DNA of 28,946 nucleotides from JBBDNV01 sp040877415 (GTDB lineage Bacteria; Planctomycetota; Planctomycetia; Pirellulales; PALSA-1355), in NCBI GenBank assembly GCA_040877415.1, contig JBBDNV010000065.1, positions 1 through 28,946 on the forward strand, given 5' to 3'. The first letter of the stretch is position 1, and each line of letters opens with the position of its first letter. Positions 14,031-22,269 of this stretch are shown here, piece by piece. The notes under the pieces were generated by a model. It searched no databases and was not told where the DNA came from. It was given only the letters and a program-made list of their open reading frames with translations. Made by a program: the position numbers and the translations under genes.

Positions 14031-15494
14031 TCACACCTGCCCGGCCGGCGGCACGATGAACGGTGCCCGATAGTTGCGGGTCAGCATGGCGTCGGCCTGC
14101 GAGTTGCCGACGAATTTCTCGTTGGCCGCATCCACCGCCAGGTTGACGCCCCAGGCGAGCCTGGTCTTTTCCAAGTCGAGCTTGTTGTCGGCCAGGTGCT
14201 CCGTGAACCGCTCATAACTCGCCAGCACTTGCTCGGGGGTATTCAGGCCTTTGAGCCGCTCTTTCACCGCGGGCACCGACAGTTGCTCGCCCAAGCGGTA
14301 CGAGATGTTGCCCAGATGGCACAGGGCACTCGACAGGTGGCCCTGTTCGATATCGGCGGCAAGATCCTCGTGCTTGCGGCTGCGGACCGCCGCCAGGAAG
14401 TTGCCAAAATGATCGCCGCCGCCTTTGAACTCCTGCACCTTCTGGCCATCGGTGTCGAATGCGGCGCCCTTGTCGTAGTCGCTCATCACCAGGTAGCCGT
14501 CGGTCCCTTCGACGATTATCCCCACGCCCGCGCCCATGTACTGCTCGGTCGCGAGGCCGCGCACCTCGAACACCAGCGCCGCGTCGCCGTAGCCGTGAAT
14601 GATCATTTGCGTGTTGGCCGTATCGCCGGCGTCCTCATAGGCCAGCCGGCCGCCGTAGCTGAGCACCCAATCGCTCAGCCGATCGACGCCCAGCGCCCAG
14701 CGGCACAAATCCATCTGGTGAATCCCCTGGTTGCCCAGGTCGCCGTTGCCATAGGGCCACTGCCAGTGCCAGTCGTAGTGAAATCGAGGCCGGGTCAAAG
14801 GCGCAAGCGGCGCCGGGCCGAGCCACAAATCGTAGTTCACTCCCTCGGGAATCGGATAGTCGCCCCGCGCGCCGATCGACGGCCGCCGCTTGTAGCACAA
14901 GCCGCGGGCCACCTTGATCTTCCCCAGCTTGCCGTCGTGAGCATACTTCATCGCGTCTTGCATGCCCGTGTTCGAGCGGCATTGCGTGCCCGTCTGGCAA
15001 ATGCGGTTGTACTTGCGTGCCGCCTCGACGACTCGCCGGCCTTCGCTGACGTTGTGGCTGACCGGCTTTTCGACGTACACGTCCTTGCCCGCTTGAATGG
15101 CCCAGATGCTCACCAGGGAGTGCCAATGGTTGGGCGTGGCGGTGGTGACGATGTCGACCGCCGGATCGTCGAACGCGTCGCGCATGTCGGCCACGATCTT
15201 TGGCGCCCGGCCTTGCTTGCCCTCGACAAAGCCGGCCTTGTTCTTGGCGATGTTCTCATCGACCTCGACCACGTAGAGCACCTCGGTGTCTGGCCGGGAG
15301 CTGAACGCGCCGAGATGGCTGCTGCCGCGACCCCCGCAGCCCACGACCGCCACGCCCAGCTTTTCGCCGGGGCTCTTGCTCGGCTTTTTATCGGGATCGG
15401 CGGCAAGCGCCCCAGCGCCCGAACCGGCCGCCACGGCGGCAGCCGCCGCGAACATCGAATCTTCCAAAAACTGGCGTCGTGTGCGTTTAGACAT
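14031..15494 (-). CDS. Tat-exported Gfo/Idh/MocA-family oxidoreductase
   Basis: A 487-residue predicted NAD(P)-dependent sugar or inositol-type oxidoreductase. The start at 15494 is supported by AAGGAG upstream. Residues 4-10 (RTRRQFL) and the Ala-rich stretch to about residue 32 form a twin-arginine signal, so the folded enzyme with cofactor is probably exported, as in many planctomycete members. The Rossmann motif VGCGGRG is at 51-57, ATPNHWH at 119-125, the EKP motif at 142-144, and GIHQMDLCRWALG carries the conserved His. The C-terminal part has the usual alpha/beta substrate domain. The substrate cannot be told from sequence. A possible promoter lies 60 bases upstream. Confidence 0.93.
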   Translation of the reverse strand: MSKRTRRQFLEDSMFAAAAAVAAGSGAGALAADPDKKPSKSPGEKLGVAVVGCGGRGSSHLGAFSSRPDTEVLYVVEVDENIAKNKAGFVEGKQGRAPKIVADMRDAFDDPAVDIVTTATPNHWHSLVSIWAIQAGKDVYVEKPVSHNVSEGRRVVEAARKYNRICQTGTQCRSNTGMQDAMKYAHDGKLGKIKVARGLCYKRRPSIGARGDYPIPEGVNYDLWLGPAPLAPLTRPRFHYDWHWQWPYGNGDLGNQGIHQMDLCRWALGVDRLSDWVLSYGGRLAYEDAGDTANTQMIIHGYGDAALVFEVRGLATEQYMGAGVGIIVEGTDGYLVMSDYDKGAAFDTDGQKVQEFKGGGDHFGNFLAAVRSRKHEDLAADIEQGHLSSALCHLGNISYRLGEQLSVPAVKERLKGLNTPEQVLASYERFTEHLADNKLDLEKTRLAWGVNLAVDAANEKFVGNSQADAMLTRNYRAPFIVPPAGQV

Positions 15495-15554
15495 CGCAGG
15501 GCTCCTTGAGGACGGTGGCTTGGCTGGCGGCGGTGAGGCCGAAGGCAGACTCTT

Positions 15555-15583
15555 AGAATACCGCAAAACAAACCCCGTGTCAG
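15555..15583 (-). promoter_or_regulatory. Probable sigma70-type promoter of the oxidoreductase gene
   Basis: On the minus strand CTGACA (15583-15578, 5 of 6 to consensus) is followed after 17 bases by TATTCT (15560-15555, 4 of 6). It would give a leader of about 54 bases ending in AAGGAG and the ATG at 15494. Confidence 0.45.
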
Positions 15584-15642
15584 CACACCGCAACTTCGGG
15601 CGCGGCGCGCAAGCGCGGGCCCATACCAGCCCGACGCGCCAG

Positions 15643-15796
15643 TTTTGATGTTGCGCATTGGCCGTCGCCGTCATCGCTTAGCCCCCGGCTTTGCCGGGGG
15701 ACCGTTGATACCGCCGCGCTCGAATGGTAATCATCTTCCCAAGCGAGGACTCCCCCGGCAAAGCCGGGGGCTAAACGACGATGCGCAACATCAAAA
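15643..15796. repeat. Long nested inverted repeat, CCCCCGG element copy 2
   Basis: The outer arms TTTTGATGTTGCGCAT (15643-15658) and ATGCGCAACATCAAAA (15781-15796) are perfect complements. Inside them 15678-15701 and 15751-15774 are perfect 24-base complements that match the arms at 13166-13243. The left side carries about a dozen extra bases between inner and outer arms. The centre (15702-15750) is unique. The whole could fold into a very long hairpin or be a small non-autonomous mobile element. Confidence 0.88.
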
Positions 15797-15858
15797 AGCC
15801 CAAGCGAGGGAGCGCAAGGACAATCGTCCCATTCCCTGCCTCGCTCACGCTTGGGGCT
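15797..15858. repeat. REP-like palindrome next to the long inverted repeat
   Basis: AGCCCAAGCG (15797-15806) pairs with CGCTTGGGGCT (15848-15858) through one bulged G. The inner GAGGGAGCG / CGCTC segments extend the similarity less exactly. The element lies between the nested repeat and the 3' end of the short-chain dehydrogenase gene and may act as its terminator. Confidence 0.5.
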
Positions 15859-15875
15859 GTTTCGGGCGGCGGCAA

Positions 15876-16658
15876 TCACCCATACCGGCCCAGCACGCGG
15901 TCGACCACGCCGGGAAACAGCCGGCTGGCCCAGACCAGCATCTTGCCGCCGGCACTGATGACAATCTCGTGTTTTCCCTTGCGAATGGCACGCACAATTC
16001 GCCGCGCAACGGCCTCGGACGACATGCCGCGGAGCATCGGCCAGGGCCGGCCCTCGTCGTCGATCGCTTTTTCGAAAAATTCTGTCTGCGTTCGCGCCGG
16101 ACTGACCACGAGCAGATCGATCGAGAGCCGCGCAAACTCCGCCCGCAGCGATTCGCTCAAGCCCTGCACGGCGAATTTGCTCGCGCAGTATTCGGCGCAT
16201 CCGGGCACGCCGCGGTGCCCCAGCACGGAGCTGACGTTGACCACCATCGGCCGGTTGCCCACTTTCAATAGCGGCACCGCCAGGCGCGTCATTTCGGCGG
16301 CGGCGAAGAAATTGACTTCCATCACTTGCCGCAGCCGCTCGGGCGCGGCCTCGTCAAAACGCCCCATCGCGCCGATGCCGGCGTTGTTGACGAGCAAGTC
16401 GAGCCCGCCAAAAGCCGCTTGCGCACGTTCGATGGCCGCGCTGCGGACCTCGCCCGAGGTAACGTCTCCCGCAACGATTTCGAGCCGGCCCGGCGCTTGC
16501 GCCATTTCGCCGGCCAGTTTCTCCAAGTGCTCCCGGCGGCGAGCCACGACGACGAGCCGCGCTCCCGCGCGCACCAACTCGACGGCCAGCGCGCGGCCGA
16601 TGCCGCTGGACGCCCCGGTCAGTATCCCGCGCGAGCCTCGAATCGTTCGTCGTGCCAT
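15876..16658 (-). CDS. Short-chain dehydrogenase/reductase (SDR)
   Basis: A 260-residue classical SDR. TGASSGIG (14-21) binds NAD(P), with basic residues at ARRRE (39-43) suggesting NADP preference. NNAG is at 91-94. The catalytic residues are Ser144, Tyr157 and Lys161 in EYCASK. The C-terminal part (SARTQTEFF-like, then a hydrophobic tail AGGKMLVWASRLFPGVVDRVL) resembles the DltE/YqjQ-type branch, some members of which associate with membranes. The substrate is unknown. The gene starts six bases after the hflX stop without a clear Shine-Dalgarno, so translation is probably coupled to hflX. Confidence 0.92.
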   Translation of the reverse strand: MARRTIRGSRGILTGASSGIGRALAVELVRAGARLVVVARRREHLEKLAGEMAQAPGRLEIVAGDVTSGEVRSAAIERAQAAFGGLDLLVNNAGIGAMGRFDEAAPERLRQVMEVNFFAAAEMTRLAVPLLKVGNRPMVVNVSSVLGHRGVPGCAEYCASKFAVQGLSESLRAEFARLSIDLLVVSPARTQTEFFEKAIDDEGRPWPMLRGMSSEAVARRIVRAIRKGKHEIVISAGGKMLVWASRLFPGVVDRVLGRYG

Positions 16659-16664
16659 GCGTGG

Positions 16665-18056
16665 CTATTGACGTTCAGGCGGTCCGAGCGGCGTGCGTGC
16701 CTCGGGCGGCGGCTTTGGGTAAACCGCCCGGCCGTTGCCCGTCGAGAATTGCCCGTTGCCGCCGTTTGCTTCGGCCGTTTGGCCGTGCGGCCGGATTTCG
16801 GCTTCGCCGGCGTGCAGATGCCCCAGCGCGCGTTCGGGAATTCGGCAATGGACGATGACCCGGCTGTCGGTATAGCGCCGCGACAACACTTCGCCGTGGC
16901 TGGCCAAGGTGGCCAACAGCCGGCCGTTTTCGACGCCCGTTTCGACATCGACGTCCAAAAACCCATGGCTCAAGGCCTTGCTGACGGCGGCGGCCAAATG
17001 ATCGATGCCCTGCCCCGTCTGCGCGCTAACGGGAATCGCGTGCGGATAACGTCCCATGAGCGCGGCCAACTGTCCCCGCTCGGTGACGTCGACTTTGTTG
17101 AGCACGAGCAGCGTGTCCTTGGCCTGGATGCCCAGCTCTTCGAGCACTTGGTAGACCACCGCGATCTGGTCTAACGCCGCGGGGTTGCTCGCGTCAGCGA
17201 CGTGCAACAACAGATCGGCCTGCCGCGACTCTTCGAGCGTGGCCTTGAAGCTGGCGATCAAGTGGTGCGGCAGGTTGCGAATGAAGCCGACCGTGTCGCT
17301 CAACAGCACCGGGCCCCAGCCGGGAAGCTGCCAGCGGCGCGTGCGGGTGTCGAGCGTGGCGAACAGCCGGTTTTCCGTCAGCACGTGGGAGCCGGTCAGC
17401 GCATTCAAGAGCGTGCTCTTGCCGGCGTTGGTGTAACCCACGAGCGAAACGGTCATGCGGTCGCTGCGAGCCGCGACTTCGCGCTCTTTGCGCCGTTCGA
17501 TGACGCGCAGCTCGCCGCGCAGATCGGCGATGCGCTTTTCGACCAGCCGGCGGTCGACTTCCAATTGCTTTTCGCCGGGGCCGCGCATGCCGATGCCCAT
17601 CTTCAGCCGCGACAAGTGGGTCCACATCCGCTTCAGCCGGGGCAGCGAATATTGCAATTGCGCAAGCTCCACGGCCAGCCGGGCCTGAAACGTCTGCGCG
17701 CGGCTGGCAAAGATGTCGAGGATCAGCTCGCTGCGATCGAGCACTTTGACGCCGGTGGCTTCCTCGAGATTGCGCGTTTGGGCCGGCGAAAGATCGTTGT
17801 CGAACAGGATCACGTCGGCATCGGCGGCGGCGACCAGCCGCCCTAGCTCCTCGACTTTGCCCTTGCCCAGGTAGGTCGTCACGTCGGGCGCCGCCCGCCG
17901 CTGGGTCAAACGTCCGACGATTCGCGATCCGGCCGTGGTGGCCAATCCCTCGAGCTCCTCGAGCGGATCGCCGTGGATTGTCGGATGGGGAAGTAAAACT
18001 CCCACGAGAATGGCCGCCTCGCTGGCGACGCTCTCAATCCGGTTCTGGTCTGTCAC
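16665..18056 (-). CDS. hflX: Ribosome-associated GTPase HflX
   Basis: HflX binds the 50S subunit and splits stalled or hibernating ribosomes, for example under heat stress. The 463 residues hold the N-terminal HflX domain (TYLGKGKVEEL, DNDLSPAQTRNLE, RSELILDIFASRAQT), the linker GMRGPGEKQLEVDRR and the GTPase domain: GYTNAGKST from 207, DTVGFIRNLP, NKVD, and an SA-x-TGQG motif. The C-terminal tail of about 45 residues is Pro/Gly-rich and not typical. The start was taken as GTG 18056, behind AAAGGAGG (12 bases away); an ATG at 18098 lies upstream of that site and is less likely. A TACAAT on the minus strand at 18107-18102 may be the -10 box of its own promoter. Confidence 0.95.
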   Translation of the reverse strand: MTDQNRIESVASEAAILVGVLLPHPTIHGDPLEELEGLATTAGSRIVGRLTQRRAAPDVTTYLGKGKVEELGRLVAAADADVILFDNDLSPAQTRNLEEATGVKVLDRSELILDIFASRAQTFQARLAVELAQLQYSLPRLKRMWTHLSRLKMGIGMRGPGEKQLEVDRRLVEKRIADLRGELRVIERRKEREVAARSDRMTVSLVGYTNAGKSTLLNALTGSHVLTENRLFATLDTRTRRWQLPGWGPVLLSDTVGFIRNLPHHLIASFKATLEESRQADLLLHVADASNPAALDQIAVVYQVLEELGIQAKDTLLVLNKVDVTERGQLAALMGRYPHAIPVSAQTGQGIDHLAAAVSKALSHGFLDVDVETGVENGRLLATLASHGEVLSRRYTDSRVIVHCRIPERALGHLHAGEAEIRPHGQTAEANGGNGQFSTGNGRAVYPKPPPEARTPLGPPERQ

Positions 18057-18269
18057 GGGCGCTTGGTTCCTCCTTTGTGTCGGACCGGGGGGCTTCACTC
18101 AATTGTACGCTAGCCGGCGGCCGATCGCACGCTTCTGGACAAGCTGGCGCGCTCCCGGACGGCGAAATTCCCCGGTAATACCAAAGTGCAAAACATTTCT
18201 GGACGATTCTCCGAGCCCTCCCCGAGGGTCCAACGGCACAGGACACGCATCCGGCGGCGCGGGTTCGTC

Positions 18270-19409
18270 TCACTCGATCTCTCCGGCAAACAACTGGCAA
18301 TAGCTCTCGTAACGCCGCACGTCGAGCCATCCGTCGGCCACGGCGTTTTTCACGGCGCAATCGGCTTCGTGCGTGTGCGTGCAATTGGGAAACCGGCAAC
18401 GGTTGATGTACGGTCGGAGGTCGCGAAAGTAGCCCGCCACCTCGGCCGGGATCACATCCCACAGTTGAAACTGGCGCATGCCCGGCGTGTCGACCACGTA
18501 GCCGCCCGACGTAAGCGGCCACAGCCGCGCGGTGCTGGTCGTATGGCGGCCTTTCTGCGTTTCGGCGCTGACGGCGCCGGTGCGCAACACGAGCGAAGGA
18601 TCAACGGCGTTCAAGAGCGACGATTTGCCGACTCCGCTTTGGCCGGCGACGACGCTCGCGCGCCCGGCAAGCGCGCGGCGCAGCCGCTCGATCCCAAAAC
18701 CCGTCGCGGCTGAAAGCAACAGCACCGGGTAGCCCATTTGGCTGTAGGTGCCCACCACGGGCGCCAGCGAGGCCGGATCGGCCAGGTCGATTTTGTTGAT
18801 CGCCACCAGCGGCCGCAGGCCCGCTTTGTGCGCGCTAATCAGCAGGCGATCGATCAAGTTGGGCTTGAGGTATGGCTCCGCGGCGCTGGCCACGATGAGC
18901 AACTGATCGACGTTGGTGACGATGACTTGCTGGCGGCCGCGCGTGGCTCGGCTGAGCACCGTCCCACGCGGCTCGACGCGCTCGATAATTCCCTCGTCGG
19001 CCGTGACCGGCCGAAACATCACGAAATCGCCGGCCGCCACCACGTGCCGCTTGTCGGTGGCCATCGTCTTGAGCAGCCGCCGCGTGGCGCAATGGAAGAT
19101 GCCTCCGCCTTCGGCCTCGACCGTGCTGTGCAATCCCCGCACGGCCAGCACGCGGCCCAGCTTGACGGTCGCGGCGTCGACGCCCAACTGAGGGTCCAAA
19201 CCGGCTCGCGCGCCTTCGGGCGTTTCCACCAGCACGGTGCGCCGCCGCGTCAGCTCGCCTTTGCCGCTCATGCGCTCCGCGAGAATGGGGTCTTGCTCGT
19301 CCTCGATGCCCTCGGCGTGGAAGCGGCGGGTCCAGTCGTCCGAGCGGGCGCGCTCGGCACGGTTCTTGCGAAACTGGGCGCGAATCTTGTGTTTCTTTTT
19401 TCCCGCCAT
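18270..19409 (-). CDS. rsgA: Ribosome small subunit-dependent GTPase RsgA (YjeQ)
   Basis: This circularly permuted GTPase checks late maturation of the 30S subunit. In 379 residues the motifs come in permuted order: NKID (205-208, G4), SAATGFG (G5), GQSGVGKS (256-263, G1), KGRHTT (G2) and DTPG (307-310, G3). The C-terminal zinc knuckle has Cys338, Cys343, His345 or His347, and Cys351. An OB-fold occupies about 85-155. The N-terminal 60 residues are basic and longer than in many homologues, consistent with rRNA contact. The MAGKKKHK start at 19409 was chosen; a GGAGGT lies rather far upstream. It follows the FHA gene by 64 bases and precedes hflX by 213 bases. Confidence 0.95.
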   Translation of the reverse strand: MAGKKKHKIRAQFRKNRAERARSDDWTRRFHAEGIEDEQDPILAERMSGKGELTRRRTVLVETPEGARAGLDPQLGVDAATVKLGRVLAVRGLHSTVEAEGGGIFHCATRRLLKTMATDKRHVVAAGDFVMFRPVTADEGIIERVEPRGTVLSRATRGRQQVIVTNVDQLLIVASAAEPYLKPNLIDRLLISAHKAGLRPLVAINKIDLADPASLAPVVGTYSQMGYPVLLLSAATGFGIERLRRALAGRASVVAGQSGVGKSSLLNAVDPSLVLRTGAVSAETQKGRHTTSTARLWPLTSGGYVVDTPGMRQFQLWDVIPAEVAGYFRDLRPYINRCRFPNCTHTHEADCAVKNAVADGWLDVRRYESYCQLFAGEIE

Positions 19410-19473
19410 TAACTCAGGATCTGCACCTCCGCGCGAGGGCCGCACGCGATCCAGCCGGCGCCGGCCGTTTGGC

Positions 19474-19947
19474 CTAAATCGGCCGATTGGGATCTTTGAT
19501 CTGGCCCGCCCCGTCGTCCAACACGTCGTAGCGGCCACCGGAGCGTTCTTTGGGCGGCTCGCGTTTTCCCCGCAGCTCCAACCCGGCCCGCTCCAACAGC
19601 GATTGCTTCATCAGGTCCGTCGCTTCTTCGTCGACCGGAGGCGGTCCGACGGCGCCCAAATCGTAGGGCGAATAGCGAACGTCGTAGCGATGTTTGGCGA
19701 TCGAAAGCTGATCGCCGGGGTCCAGCCGTTTTTCGGTGACCCGCGACCCGTTGACCTTGACCCCGTTGCGGCTTTTCAGATCTTTGACGTACCAGTAGCC
19801 GCCGTTGCAGTAGAGCTGACAGTGGTGCGCCGAAACGTTGGAGAACCGCAGCACGATGTCGCAGCTCTCGCGCCGGCCCACCAGCAGGTTCTTTTTCAAT
19901 AACGGGATCGGGTCGCCTCCTCCTAAAGGGATCAATTCGCCGTGCAT
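19474..19947 (-). CDS. FHA-domain protein
   Basis: A 157-residue cytoplasmic protein with one forkhead-associated domain in its first half: GRRES (24-28), SAHH (39-42) and SRNGVKVNG (59-67) are the conserved phosphothreonine-binding elements. The C-terminal 60 residues are charged and probably flexible (PPPVDEEATDLM, KREPPKERSGG). FHA domains read phosphothreonine made by Ser/Thr kinases, which planctomycetes have in number. Being first in the transcript with rsgA hints at a link between kinase signalling and ribosome assembly, but that is conjecture. Its promoter was not identified with confidence. Confidence 0.9.
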   Translation of the reverse strand: MHGELIPLGGGDPIPLLKKNLLVGRRESCDIVLRFSNVSAHHCQLYCNGGYWYVKDLKSRNGVKVNGSRVTEKRLDPGDQLSIAKHRYDVRYSPYDLGAVGPPPVDEEATDLMKQSLLERAGLELRGKREPPKERSGGRYDVLDDGAGQIKDPNRPI

Positions 19948-20121
19948 GCCTTTCCGTCTCTATCTTGTGACGCCGGGTAACAAGACTTATGATCGGTTCC
20001 GAAGACCACGGTTTTGCCCCTTGCAGTGTACGTAGAGCCCTTTTTGCAGTCAACCAGTTTTTGGAATAAACCTGGATAAGGCAAGGGCTTGCGGCTCATT
20101 CTCGGCTCCAAACGAACGCCT

Positions 20122-21144
20122 ATGCAAGCTCGCCCAACCGCCCCGGCGCCGCTCGACTGGAAAGCCGAAGGCCTGCGCTACTACGGCTACAACCATTTCC
20201 TGCGCCGCGCCTTCGGCGGCCGCGTGCAGAAGGTGAGCGTCGACGCCCGATTCACCTGTCCCAACGTCGACGGCACCGTCGCCACCGGCGGCTGCACCTT
20301 CTGCGACAACCGCAGCTTCAGTCCCAGCCGCCGTTTGCCCCGGCAGCGCATCACAAACCAGATCGACGAGGGCATCCGCCGGCTTCGCCGCCGCTATCGC
20401 CAGGTCAAGGGCTACCTGGCCTATTTTCAACCGGCCACCAACACCTACGCACCCGTCGAGCGGCTGCGCGAGGTCTATGAAGAGGCGCTTGCGCATCCGG
20501 CGGTCGTGGGTCTGGCCATTGGCACCCGGCCCGATTGCGTGCCCGACAACGTCCTCGATCTGTTGAGCGAAATCGGCGAGCGGACCTATCTTTCGGTCGA
20601 ATACGGGCTGCAAACGATTCACGACCGCTCGCTCGATTGGATGAACCGCGGGCACCATTACGACGCCTTTTTGGACGCGATGGCCCGCAGCCGCGGCCGG
20701 CCGTTTCACGTCTGCGCCCATGTGATGCTCGGGCTGCCGGGCGAGGATCATGCCGACATGCTGGCCACGGCGCGGGAAGTGGCCCGCCTCGACCTCGACG
20801 GCGTCAAGATTCACAATCTTTACGCGGTGAAAAACACGCCGCTGGCCGAACAGGTCGCCCGGGGCGAAGTGTCCTTAATGGGTCGCGACGAGTACTTGCA
20901 GGTGCTCGTCGACTTTCTGGAATTGCTCCCCCCCTCGACGCTGGTGGAGCGCACGAGCGGCGACGCTCCGCCCGACTATTTCATCGGACCCCCCTGGTGC
21001 CTCGACAAGTCGGCGCTGCGGCTAGCGCTTGCCGCTGAGCTTGAGCGTCGCGACACCTGGCAGGGAAAATACTATCAACCCGAGAGCCCGTGCGCCCCCG
21101 CTTACTCTTCCTCCCTCTCCCCTGGCGGGAGAGGGCCGGGGTGA
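20122..21144 (+). CDS. Radical SAM protein, YhcC/TIGR01212 type
   Basis: A 340-residue iron-sulfur enzyme. The cluster cysteines are Cys46, Cys58 and Cys61 in TCPNVDGTVATGGCTFCDN, the unusual CX11CX2C spacing of the YhcC group. YLAYFQPATNTYAP, GTRPDCVPD and VMLGLPGED are further family hallmarks. The reaction is unknown for the family. The protein should end soon after WQGKYYQP. Here it runs about 20 residues further because a GC-rich palindrome (21113-21135) is read through and provides the stop region. The start at 20122 (no clear Shine-Dalgarno) is favoured over 20089 because family similarity begins with DWKAEGLRYYGYN. Confidence 0.92.
   Translation: MQARPTAPAPLDWKAEGLRYYGYNHFLRRAFGGRVQKVSVDARFTCPNVDGTVATGGCTFCDNRSFSPSRRLPRQRITNQIDEGIRRLRRRYRQVKGYLAYFQPATNTYAPVERLREVYEEALAHPAVVGLAIGTRPDCVPDNVLDLLSEIGERTYLSVEYGLQTIHDRSLDWMNRGHHYDAFLDAMARSRGRPFHVCAHVMLGLPGEDHADMLATAREVARLDLDGVKIHNLYAVKNTPLAEQVARGEVSLMGRDEYLQVLVDFLELLPPSTLVERTSGDAPPDYFIGPPWCLDKSALRLALAAELERRDTWQGKYYQPESPCAPAYSSSLSPGGRGPG
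21113..21135. repeat. Palindromic repeat overlapping the 3' end of the radical SAM gene
   Basis: CCCTCTCCC (21113-21121) and GGGAGAGGG (21127-21135) form a 9-bp stem with the loop CTGGC, followed by CCGGGGTGAGGGG. The unit CCCTCTCCC..GGGAGAGGG..GTGAGGG is a known style of dispersed repeat in GC-rich bacteria. The stop codon TGA (21142-21144) lies in its GTGAGGG tail. Confidence 0.75.
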
Positions 21145-21157
21145 GGGGAAGTTGTTT

Positions 21158-21199
21158 CATCCTTCATCCTTCATCCTTCATCCTTCATCCTTCATCCTT
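21158..21199. repeat. Heptamer tandem repeat (CATCCTT, six units)
   Basis: Six exact CATCCTT units run from 21158 to 21199 and end nine bases before the ATG of the aminotransferase gene. The same unit occurs at 13984-14011 on the other side of a minus-strand gene. Here it faces the downstream gene in the orientation without Shine-Dalgarno character. With the palindrome at 21113-21135 it fills the whole gap. Confidence 0.9.
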
Positions 21200-21208
21200 A
21201 TCCCCCAC

Positions 21209-22123
21209 ATGCCCGAACCGCAAGCCTATCTCAACGGCTCATACCTCCCCGCCTCGCAGGCCGTGCTGCCGGTGTTCGACGCGGGCTTTGTGCAAGGCAC
21301 GACCGTGGCCGAGCAACTCCGCACGTTCGGCGGCCGGCTGTTCCGGCTCGCCAGCCACATCGAGCGATTGTTCCACTCGCTGTCGATCGTCGAAGTCGAT
21401 CCGGGCCATTCGTCTGACGAGTTGGCCGAGGTCGCCGAGAAGCTGGTCGCTCACAATCACCCCCTCTTGGCCGACGGCGATGATCTGGGCTTGGCCGTCT
21501 TCGTCACGCCGGGCCCGTATCCGGCGATGATTTCCGGCCAACCGTCCGCGGCGACGGTCTGCCTGCACACCTTTCCGCTCCGCTTTGAGCTCTGGGCCGA
21601 CAAGTACCAGCACGGCGAACGGCTGGCCACGACCGACTTCGAGCAGGTTCCGAGTTATTGCTGGCCGCCCGAGCTGAAATGCCGCAGCCGCATGCACTAT
21701 TACCTGGCCGACCGGCAGGCCCGGCGGCGCTATCCCGGCAGCCGGGCCTTGATGCTCGATCACCAGGGCTGCGTCATCGAAGCCACGACGGCCAACGTCG
21801 TCGTGTATCGAAAAGACGTCGGCCTCTTATTGCCGCCGGCCGAAAAGATCCTGCCCGGCATCAGCCTGGCCGTCCTGCTCGAGCTGGCCGAGGAAATGGA
21901 AATCTACTACGCGCATCACGACCTCAAAGCGGCCGACATTGCCCTTGCCCACGAAGTCTTTCTCACCAGCACGTCCCCCTGCATAGTGCCCGTCGTCGCC
22001 TTCAACGACAAACCGATCGGCTCCGGCCGGCCGGGCCCGATGTTTGCCCACTTCATGTCCGCCTGGAACCACCTCGTCGGCCTCGACGTCATCGCACAAG
22101 CCGGGCGGTTCGCAACCCGCTAA
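21209..22123 (+). CDS. Class IV PLP-dependent aminotransferase (aminodeoxychorismate lyase / branched-chain aminotransferase type)
   Basis: A 304-residue fold-type IV PLP enzyme. It begins YLNGSYLPASQAVLPVFDAGFVQG, the typical N-terminal pattern. Lys157 in ELKCRSRMHYYLADRQA is the expected Schiff-base lysine. EATTANVVVY supplies the conserved Glu and Asn near the cofactor, and GISLAVLLELAEE follows the usual LPGIxR/S segment. LTSTSPCIVPVVAFNDKPIG completes the fold. The family includes PabC, IlvE and D-amino-acid transaminases, and sequence alone does not settle which reaction applies. It is 64 bases downstream of the radical SAM gene, and the two may share a transcript. Confidence 0.9.
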   Translation: MPEPQAYLNGSYLPASQAVLPVFDAGFVQGTTVAEQLRTFGGRLFRLASHIERLFHSLSIVEVDPGHSSDELAEVAEKLVAHNHPLLADGDDLGLAVFVTPGPYPAMISGQPSAATVCLHTFPLRFELWADKYQHGERLATTDFEQVPSYCWPPELKCRSRMHYYLADRQARRRYPGSRALMLDHQGCVIEATTANVVVYRKDVGLLLPPAEKILPGISLAVLLELAEEMEIYYAHHDLKAADIALAHEVFLTSTSPCIVPVVAFNDKPIGSGRPGPMFAHFMSAWNHLVGLDVIAQAGRFATR

Positions 22124-22269
22124 TCGCCGGCCCGATGCCGCGAAATAGTTTTGACCGTTTCTTCTTTCTTCTCTGGGGTTCTACTTAACCAACAACCTGG
22201 ATTTAACTTGCGCCCGCCGACCGCACCGTCATGGCAACGGAAAGGTGTTGTTCGTGAGATGGATTTTGC

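Larger units (their letters stand above)
15495..15875. other. Repeat-rich intergenic region upstream of the oxidoreductase gene
   Basis: These 381 bases hold no gene. They contain a possible minus-strand promoter (15555-15583), a long inverted repeat (15643-15796) and a second palindrome (15797-15858) lying directly against it. Open frames across it depend on the repeats and have no protein character. Confidence 0.6.

Noticed and set aside
14196..15509. Long plus-strand frame opposite the oxidoreductase gene
   Set aside because: The minus strand has clear family motifs, a Tat signal and a ribosome site; the plus-strand product has none.
20044..20072. TTGCAG and TAAACC before the radical SAM gene as a promoter
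   Set aside because: The -10 box matches at only 3 of 6 positions and no other support was found.
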